Positions 56,877 to 64,000 of a DNA stretch of 64,000 bases are shown in pieces; position 1 is the first letter of the stretch; every line of letters starts with the position of its first letter. Position numbers and translations under genes: made by a program. Source of the stretch: Angomonas deanei. Lineage: Eukaryota; Euglenozoa; Kinetoplastea; Trypanosomatida; Trypanosomatidae. The stretch spans positions 622,501 to 686,500 of the forward strand of contig LR877148.1 in NCBI GenBank assembly GCA_903995115.1, read 5' to 3'. The notes beneath the pieces were generated by a model. It worked only from the letters and a program-made list of their open reading frames with translations. It did not search any database and had not been told where the DNA came from.

Positions 56877-58013
56877 ATGTTCAAAATCGTGCTAGTAACG
56901 GCTGCACTGCTGCTCGTGGTGTTAGGCGGTGTATCTGCCAGTGACAACTCGCTGAGTCATTTACCCAACGCGGACAAGCAATTGAGTTACAGGGAGTATT
57001 ATGTTCCCTTCTATCTTCAGTTGAAGATTCCCGCAGCAGAATTTAGCCCCGACGTGCTTCTGTCCACCCTCTTCGCCTATTACTCCTCGGACGACTACTA
57101 CACGCAACGGAAACAGAGCCCGTACGCGTATGCACTAACGGAAAACATTACCGACATCAACATGTTGAAGGTGTACGACTGGTGCGGTATGACAGACGCC
57201 ATTCCCGAAGAAACCACCAACCTGTACATTGAGTATACCTCCTTCTGTACGAAGGGAGCGCAGTTCGACAGCACGATGCAGTACGTGTTGGTGTTCATTG
57301 GTGTCTTTCTGGGGGATGAGTATAAGACACCGAGCAAGATAACCGGCAAGGACCCACCCATCGCCTATCAAAATGCCGCGGATGGTATGGCCTACATCGC
57401 CACCCTCCTCAATCTCACGTTTCCAAACATCCCTTCCTACGATGTGCGCTACCTGAAATTCATCCCTCGTCAGAAACTCATTCGTTCGGCGGATTGGTAT
57501 GCCACCGATATTGTTTACAACCCCGACGTCACCGACGGCCTCGACCACACCGACGAGGAGGGCTCGCTGACGACGACGGAGGTGATCACCAGCAACACCA
57601 CCGTCATGTGGGCCATCTTCGGCTCCCTGTTAGGGGTGGTAGTGATTTTTATCGTCACCTGTTTCGTCCTGCGCCGCCGCCGCGACGAAACCATCTTTCT
57701 CTCCAACCGCGCCAAATGGCGCAAACGGGCGCTGCAGCACTATGAGGAGATCTTCCCAGTAGAGCGGAATGCCCCTCCCCCTCCACCAGCAGCGGCCCCA
57801 TCGAGTGGCGTACCTCGGGAGGAGGAGGGACCACCGCCCGCGTCTAGCTACTGGCCGTCCTCCACCGCGAGGACCACGGAGACCAAACGAGCGGCGCCGC
57901 TCCCACCGTCAGTGAACAGTCGTAACACCAATGAGGAAGAGATGCGAGAGGTGACGGAGCCTTCTGCCCCAGGAAACAACAGTCTGTACTTCGGCACCCG
58001 CTTTGACTATTAG
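56877..58013 (+). CDS. Type I membrane protein with signal peptide, unknown function
   Basis: 378 residues from the ATG at 56877. The first ~23 residues form a signal peptide (FKIVLVTAALLLVVLGGVSA, cleavage expected after Ser-Ala). The luminal or extracellular part (~240 residues) is Tyr/Asp-rich with several Asn-x-Ser/Thr sites and four Cys. One TM helix follows (MWAIFGSLLGVVVIFIVTCFVL), then a basic stop-transfer RRRRDE and a Pro-rich cytosolic tail of ~105 residues ending in FGTRFDY. The Pro-rich tail could bind SH3/WW-type partners or carry a tyrosine sorting signal, but this is inference. No family is recognised. The frame is intact. Confidence 0.8.
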   Translation: MFKIVLVTAALLLVVLGGVSASDNSLSHLPNADKQLSYREYYVPFYLQLKIPAAEFSPDVLLSTLFAYYSSDDYYTQRKQSPYAYALTENITDINMLKVYDWCGMTDAIPEETTNLYIEYTSFCTKGAQFDSTMQYVLVFIGVFLGDEYKTPSKITGKDPPIAYQNAADGMAYIATLLNLTFPNIPSYDVRYLKFIPRQKLIRSADWYATDIVYNPDVTDGLDHTDEEGSLTTTEVITSNTTVMWAIFGSLLGVVVIFIVTCFVLRRRRDETIFLSNRAKWRKRALQHYEEIFPVERNAPPPPPAAAPSSGVPREEEGPPPASSYWPSSTARTTETKRAAPLPPSVNSRNTNEEEMREVTEPSAPGNNSLYFGTRFDY

Positions 58014-58315
58014 AGGAGTGATGGTAGTAGTGAAACGATATCGAGTAATAAAAGAAGACATCAACTTTGTGCCAATACAAGGTTTTTTGTATGGTTGCGC
58101 TTGTGTATATTTTTTATTTATATAGCATAAAGATACATAAAAAGAGGAAAATAGTTGAGAACAAACAAAAAAAAAAAAAAGGAGTTTAAATACACGCCTT
58201 TATATGAAATCTATGATGGTCCTTCCACTGTATATGTATTCGACTATTTCTCCTTGTTTTCCTGCCGCAAGCAATCATAAAGTAAGATATAAACAAACAA
58301 AAGAAAAACTCGTGC
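58014..58315 (+). other. Spacer with predicted SL acceptor
   Basis: AT-rich; pyrimidine-rich 58246-58265 followed by AG at 58270-58271, ~45 nt before the ATG. No gene seen. Confidence 0.45.
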
Positions 58316-60342
58316 ATGTCCCTTCCGTACAGCACCACGACCCTCGACAAGCAGCGGGAGACGGAGCTAGAAGTGTTACGGGCACTGAGCGGGCTGTACC
58401 CCGAGGTCTTTCATCTCTGGCGGTCACACCCAGACTACGAGGAAGAGGAGGCGCTGGAGGCGGCCTATCAGGATGTGGACCACAAGCACCACGACGCACT
58501 ACACCAGTTCCACCGTCAGGCGCACGTGCAGTATTTGCAAACCAACCTGAACGACGTCTACCCCTCCTACATGCAAGGGCAGTACCCCACCCGGCCGTGG
58601 TTGATCTACTGGTGCCTGCAGGGGGCGGCACTGCTCGGAGCGGAGCGGCCAGTGCTGGAGCACCACTACAATGGAACAGCCGCCGACCGCCGTGCCGATG
58701 TCGCGCAGTATCTGATGATGTGCCTCACCGGCGACGAGCAGGTGCGGGAGTATTATAGGCAAACCAACCAGTTGCAGGACGCTGATAAGATTCAGGCGTT
58801 GGGCTTCGCAGGGGGTCCGTCTGGTCAGGTGCCGCACCTGGCCTGCAGCTACGCCGCCGTGTGTGCGTTAGCATTACTAGGCGGTGACACCAACGACATC
58901 AATAATAGTAATACGATAGGAAATAAATACTTGGCAAACTTGCCGCGATTAGAAATTAAGAAGTGGCTCCTGGCGTTGAAAAAGCAACCCTACTGGGATA
59001 AGGAGAAGAAGGATCCTCATAATGGGTGTTTTATGATTCAGTGGGGAGGAGAAGTGGATGTACGCGCCTCCTACTGTGTGGCCATCATCGCCTCTTTACT
59101 ACGACTGGACGATCCGGATTCCTTCCTCTACGAAAATACAAATACCCCAGTGGTGTATAACCTCAACGACGAGGAGGTGCAGGCGCTGATCCACACGAAG
59201 CTGTTAGACGCCGACACGCTCTCCTTTATTGTGCGGTGTCAAACCCACGAGGGTGGTTTTGCCTGTCACTCGTACCAGTACGCCAGTGAGGCGCACGGGG
59301 CCTACACCCACTGTGCCCTCGCCGCCTACCTTCTTCACCCGAGGGAACTGCTCCAAGAGCAGCGGATAGACCTCCACCGGCTGCGGCGGTGGCTGGCAGC
59401 CCGGCAGTGTGTCTTTGAGGGCGGCTTCAATGGTCGGACCAACAAGCTCGTCGATAGCTGTTACAGCTATTGGATCGGGGGCAGTCATGCCTTGTATAAG
59501 GTGTGTGAGTCCATGTACCGGCTGCTGGACCTCCATGAGGGGACGTGCTCTGCGCGAGGGATGTGGTCTTCCTCGATCATGCCCAGCTAGTGGACGGCAC
59601 GCTGCTGCAGGTACAGGAGGACAGTTCGGCACAGTGGGAGAAGGCAGAGCACCGTGCTCACCACCAGCAGACGTTAGTCGAGCAGTTTCTGTCTTCTTCG
59701 GATAGTTTCAAGAAGGAGGCCGACAAGGTGGTGACACAGCGAGCGGAAATGGCCCAATCCATTCTCTCTACTAATCGTAGTACTGCTTCCCCCACGAACA
59801 AGGAAGATGACATCAATGGTGACTTGTACTTCCATCAAGTAAAGTTGCAGCAGTACATTGTGCAGTGCGCCCAAAACCTTGAGTTTACCCCGAACGACAA
59901 GTTACAGATGGCAGGCGGTGGGCTGCGCGATAAGCCACCCATGAGCGCAGACCCATACCACACGTGCTACGCCATGTCGGGGTTCTCCGCGTCACAGAAT
60001 CTTCACTATTGGAACTACAAGCGCATCGGCAACGACAATCATAATAGTAATAATACGAACTATATTTATGCCGCGCTACAGAAGGGTTATCTCCCCAAAC
60101 GCTTCACCATTGAAGAAACGAAGCAATACAATCAAGCGTATAACCAAAACGTCAAACATAAGCATACCGAGGCGAATAAAAAAATGCTCTCCGACCTGTC
60201 CGTCGTGCTGCCCAGCGATGGCTCCCTCCAGCGACGGGATATGTGTTTGTTGACGTCGTGTAACCCTATCTTTAATGTGAACCGCGCAGCAATAAAGAAT
60301 GCACTGTTGACGTTTGGGCCTAAAACCTTTCTTGCTAACTAA
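58316..60342 (+). CDS. FNTB: Protein farnesyltransferase beta subunit (frame broken near 59540)
   Basis: About 675 residues. It shows the alpha-alpha barrel repeats of prenyltransferase beta subunits: GEVDVRASYCVAIIASLL, EGGFACHSYQYASEAHGAYTHCALAAYLL and CVFEGGFNGRTNKLVDSCYSYWIGG. The zinc ligands are visible: Asp and Cys in DSC (as Asp297/Cys299 of rat FTase) and His in DPYHTCYAMSGFS (as His362). The enzyme adds farnesyl to CaaX proteins together with the alpha subunit. Asp/Cys lie in the first frame and His in the second; restoring one G in the GGGG at 59539-59542 joins LDLHEG to DVLCARDVVFLD. It is longer than mammalian FNTB (437), consistent with insertions known in trypanosomatid enzymes. 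Confidence 0.9.
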
Positions 60343-60486
60343 ACGAAAGAAAAAAGAAAAAACTACATAATACGAAAATGAAGCTAGACATTGTTTTAGT
60401 TGCGTACTTCCTTATGAATTCTCACTAGTATTCCTCGTCTTCTTTTCTACTTCTTCGATTTATTTTAAAGCTAAAAAGAAAAAAAA

Positions 60487-62944
60487 ATGCAGTCCGCCGA
60501 TAGTATGACGTCCAAAGTGGACTTCTCCTCCATTCCTCAAAACTCCTCCCACAAACTAAACGATATTAAAACATGGCTAAATCAACAATTATCGTCTTCT
60601 AATAATAATAATAATAATAGTGAGGTGTTATCGCAGCTGTATCGACGGGTAGAGTATGTGAACCAGTCCTTGCAGCATGCTATCACAGAGGAGGGAGAGG
60701 GGATTAGTATCCAACAAAGTAGAATCAAATCGGAAGTGCTCAAAATGAAAGAAGAAATGGCCTTTGTGGAGGAAAAGATAAAAATGATGCAAGACGCGAT
60801 TCTAAAAGTACAACAACAGGCTGAAAATAATAATAAGAATAATAGCAGTGAGTCCGAAACCAATCGAAATCAAAAGAATACAAAAATAGAGGAAGAGGAG
60901 GCGACTCGTAAAATACTGTTTATGAAGGCAAACTTGAACAAACTACAAAAATGTCACGATATTATTAAAAACGCATCGACGGTAGAAAATGATATTTCAC
61001 TTCATCGAAGGCGAAATTGCCAAATTATCGGCCAATCACAATAATAATAATAATAATAAATTTGCTTTATTTGAGTTATCCGAAAAGATCGAAAAAGTAG
61101 AAAAGGAGTTGAATCAATTACAAGTTATCGTGCCCATTCTTAGTCATAATAGTAATAATAATAATCGTCTGGCGGAAAGTAAAACCGCATTGCAAAAGAA
61201 GTTGGACGATGAGTGTTTGTCGTGTTTCTTGTGGCACACACAAAAAGTAATAATAATAGTGAAGTCAATAAAAAAGACTGTGCGCAGTATTTTACGGCGC
61301 TCATCAAAATCGGAAAAGATAATGATTTGATTCAAACATACAAAAATAGAATCACAAAACCGATTTTGGATGAATTGAATCAGAAAGCGCTGTCACAGCA
61401 TCCTAACGTATCCACCACGTTAGTACAACTGGAGAAGGTGATCAAACATTTTATCAATCCTATTTTTTCAAGGGAAGTTTTATTTTTAACGGATTTGGCG
61501 AATGAAATCAATAATAATAATAATAATGGTTTTTCGGCAGAAGATGTATTTCTTTCCATGGTAGGAACCATCGAAGAAGTCTTCTTTCAAGTCATTGAAA
61601 ACTGTGTAAAAACAATTATGGCACCATCGGACGCAAATGAAACCAACAATAATAATAATAGTAATTGTAAAACGTTTTTACGTATCTTTCACACCGTCGA
61701 ATTGCTTCATTTATCCGATGATGCTCATCGCGAAAATAATAACGATAGTTTATTATTTAAACGGTATACCTCTAAACTAATGATCAAGTTAACGGATATT
61801 TTCAAAAAGAAGGAAATTATGCACTGTTTTGTGGAATTGAATGTGAAACCGCTATCTGCCTTGTTGCACCAAAACACCATCCAACATAAAAATAAAGACG
61901 AATTACAAAAATATTTTGTTTCGTTTTACGACTATTTAAAAAGGGGAATATTTGGAAAACATTCGACAGTTTTTCCCGCAAGAAAGTTTCTTGTTGTGTG
62001 ACGCGTCCTTTTCCGACATACAGAAACAAATAATTCTCCTATTCGACATCAAACCTGAAACCGATAATAATAATACTAATAATAATAATGCGGTACAAGA
62101 TGCCATTGTGAACTATCTAACTTTATCCCAGTGTATCAAACCTTTTGTGGAAAAGTGCAAAGTCATCATGGACACCTTTTCCCTTCATAACAACAATAAT
62201 AATACTACTACACCCATCAAAATTGTACACAGCACGGAACACTACGAGAAGAATACAGTTTTATTACAAACCATTCTTCATCAGAATGAATCTTTTATTG
62301 AAAAGGAAGTCCTGCAGCCGGTGACCGCTTGTCTCACGGAGTATGCCCTTCTCTTCACCGCGAACCCACTACACAACAATAATAATAATGAAACGAAGAA
62401 TTTTGCGGAGGGCGTCCCATCTGCCGTGATACGTACATTAGGGGAAACCATTATGGAAATCCCATTGCGCATTGAAACGATCTTTAATCAAATCCAAACC
62501 AACAATATGGATGAGATTATTTCTCACTTTCTGGAAAATGTGATTCCCCTCACGTTGCAGCAATTAGTCCAAACGGTATTGTCCATCACAATTCGTATTA
62601 TGTTGGTGCCAAAAAACAGTCCTAACAATGCACCAAAGCGGGAAGGGTATATGTATATTCCAGAAGAAGAGATTGACACGGACTACCTCGCCGGTGACAC
62701 CCAAACGCACAACAGTAAGCGGCGGGTGGTGATTTGCCAATATTATAAACGTATTTTGAACGATTTGGAGTATATTAATAATATATTATCCGCCGTGACG
62801 GATGATTCTTTTGATGAGGTGAAGAATGTCTGTGATGCGCTGCGAGCGGCGATGGCAGAAGAGGATAGTAATAATAATACTAACGAGATTGTGTTAAGTG
62901 TGGAGGCGGACGTGAAGAAGTATGGTAAGAAGGAAAACCTGTAA
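60487..62944 (+). CDS. COG7: COG complex subunit 7 (frame broken three times)
   Basis: About 818 residues over four overlapping frames (60487-61044, to 61330, to 62001, to 62944). The N-terminus matches COG7: VDFSSIP, DIKTWLNQQL (human has a DFSKF and VKEWINAAF pair), then LYRRVEYVNQSLQHAI and EMAFVEEKIKMMQDAI, typical of its first coiled coil. The C-terminus ends in ILNDLEYINNILSAV, like human LATDIDYLINVMDAL. COG is the Golgi tethering complex for retrograde vesicles. Joins: an extra base after 60986, a missing base between ~61213 and 61260, and an extra T at 61951-61953. Many AAT-encoded Asn runs and a lower GC than the upstream gene are notable. Confidence 0.8.
60601..60618 (+). repeat. 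(AAT)n microsatellite encoding poly-Asn, example in COG7
   Basis: Six AAT units in frame give an Asn run. Similar runs occur at about 29814-29826, 32744-32762, 34105-34129, 35350-35365, 39970-39997, 61043-61059, 61511-61527 and 62066-62090, always read as Asn, never as Ile or stop-containing frames. Confidence 0.9.
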
Positions 62945-63202
62945 ACCAAACCCAAAAAACAACTTTGATTTTCTATTTTTTTTTTTATGTGTGTGTTACG
63001 CACTTGTGGATGGCTGTGTGTCGGTTGTGGTTCCTTCTGTTATTCGTCTCTCTCTCTCCCATTCGGTGACTTAAAGTATAAGCAAAAATAATCGCTTCCT
63101 TTTTTTTTTTTTCCATATTATCATAACAGTCAACTTTTTTTTTTAAATCCAAATACAACTAGTACCTATTAATTAATTCAACTATTATATAAAAACTAAA
63201 AT
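62945..63202 (+). other. Short spacer
   Basis: 258 bp, with a CT-repeat stretch near 63046-63060 and T runs near 63102-63112 and 63136-63144. The exact acceptor is unclear. Confidence 0.4.
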
Positions 63203-64000
63203 ATGCCGCTCCTAAAAGTATTCCTATCTTTCACTGTTTTGTTTGCCTCCCTTGCCGTGACGGCGGATGAGAACACCGTTCAGGAAGTACCGCTGGGTCA
63301 CGTCACGTTCCTCAGTGGAAACGATGAAAAAGAGGATCAGTCCTTCTGGAAGGAGATTGGTCACACCATTGACCGTCAACAACCCAACAAAAAGACCGAT
63401 TTGTTAGTGTGGTTGGGCAACGCGGTGTCGGAAATCGAAAACAGCAAAGAACTGTCCAAGGAGGAACTCATCGCGGCGCTGGAAAGCAAATTTGAATCCC
63501 TCTCCGCCAATCCATTTTACGATGAGTTCATCAAAGAGCACGTCGCCACCAGCAAGAATGGGTATAACATTATTGGTAGTTGGGATGACAATGATATGGG
63601 CAACAGTGGCAGCACGAACCGACTGAACGCGGAGGAACACTTTCCACGACGGAAATTACTCAAACTGTATAAACAGTTTCTTCAACACGAACGACAATCC
63701 GCTTCCAAGAAAAATGAGACGCTCTATTCGTTTACGACGATTCCATTTCCAAAAGAGGCCAACCAAAAGTTAACCGACGCCTACGAAAATCTTTTCTGTG
63801 TCGTCAACCTCGACGTGATGAGCGAGCGGGCCCCTTTCCCTAACTTTCACCACGCCCTCCTCAAAATGTTCTTTTCCCCCGGGGACAAAAAAGACGGTAT
63901 GGATTACAAACGATTCAAATCGCTGGACCGACGGAAAATAGACCCCAACACCAATGAAACCATCCCCGACGAGATTTCCATCCGTCAAATGCTGAGTGGA
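63203..64000 (+). CDS. Secreted or ER-lumenal protein, unknown function (3' partial)
   Basis: The frame is open from the ATG at 63203 to the window end (266 codons so far). It starts with a good signal peptide (PLLKVFLSFTVLFASLAVTA, likely cleaved before Asp-Glu-Asn). The visible part is hydrophilic with a Trp-rich patch (LLVWLGNAV), an acidic GSWDDNDMGN patch and basic stretches. No further membrane segment or known motif appears. The C-terminus, and with it any anchor or retention signal, lies outside the window. Confidence 0.8.
   Translation, partial: MPLLKVFLSFTVLFASLAVTADENTVQEVPLGHVTFLSGNDEKEDQSFWKEIGHTIDRQQPNKKTDLLVWLGNAVSEIENSKELSKEELIAALESKFESLSANPFYDEFIKEHVATSKNGYNIIGSWDDNDMGNSGSTNRLNAEEHFPRRKLLKLYKQFLQHERQSASKKNETLYSFTTIPFPKEANQKLTDAYENLFCVVNLDVMSERAPFPNFHHALLKMFFSPGDKKDGMDYKRFKSLDRRKIDPNTNETIPDEISIRQMLSG

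Noticed and set aside
10734-61953. Tiny introns at all frame breaks, by analogy with 55782-55836.
   Set aside because: At the thioredoxin site, the GNL1 Pro-Trp site and the FUSC 49816 site, alignment leaves room for one base only. Only the 55-bp case has GT...AG and a matching gap.
10734-61953. A shared slippery heptamer for programmed frameshifting.
   Set aside because: Contexts differ (C6, A5, GG, CCC, TGTAGG, TTT) and both directions occur; no common motif or downstream stem is apparent by eye.
60598-62090. Clustered AAT repeats as an array of regulatory or CRISPR-type repeats.
   Set aside because: They are simple trinucleotide runs in frame as Asn codons, with no constant repeat plus variable spacer.
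10539-62944. Stop codon reassignment (as in Blastocrithidia) to explain interrupted genes.
   Set aside because: The continuation lies in another frame each time, so reading through the stop does not restore homology; all three stops also end intact genes.

Overview
The window reads as nuclear DNA of a kinetoplastid protist (Euglenozoa). All ~25 genes lie on the + strand, head to tail. They are separated by AT-rich spacers that carry a pyrimidine tract followed by AG just upstream of each ATG, the layout of a polycistronic unit processed by SL trans-splicing. Two mitochondrial (kinetoplast) ATP-dependent DNA ligases sit close together, a pair known from trypanosomatids. TAA, TAG and TGA all serve as ordinary stops. 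I cannot name the species. No tRNA, rRNA, transposon, CRISPR or viral remnant was found.

Layout. 1-12 kb: the tail of an acidic protein, a membrane protein, an mS38-like mitoribosomal protein, an unknown protein, ligase 1, a four-TM protein, ligase 2 and a thioredoxin-fold protein. 12-26 kb: a FUSC-like membrane protein, a GNL1-type GTPase, prefoldin subunit 3, an unknown presequence-bearing protein, an N-myristoylated WD40 protein and a membrane J-protein. 27-46 kb: a giant MORN/FYVE protein, a protein ending in cytochrome b5, 1.8 kb of homopolymer-rich spacer, an N-terminally acylated protein and a CCDC17-like coiled-coil/C2 protein. 47-64 kb: a coiled-coil protein, two tandem FUSC-like paralogues, a type I membrane protein, farnesyltransferase beta, COG7 and the start of a secreted or ER protein. 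The genes do not form one pathway. Themes are kinetoplast DNA maintenance and mitochondrial function, vesicle tethering and lipid signalling (COG7, MORN/FYVE, FTase), and a FUSC-like transporter family.

The main anomaly is that about half of the genes are not open in one frame. I count about 19 one-base shifts, both missing and extra bases, across ten genes. Homology across each break (thioredoxin active site, farnesyltransferase zinc ligands, GNL1 motif order, FUSC paralogues) shows the pieces belong to one protein. No shared slippery motif is apparent, so uncorrected sequencing indels are the simplest explanation, but most lie in runs of only 2-5 bases and deserve checking against RNA. A twentieth break is different: a 55-nt GT...AG insertion with a 26-nt uninterrupted pyrimidine tract interrupts the second tandem FUSC paralogue exactly where its neighbour is continuous. 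That is what a cis-spliced intron would look like, which would be rare in kinetoplastids.
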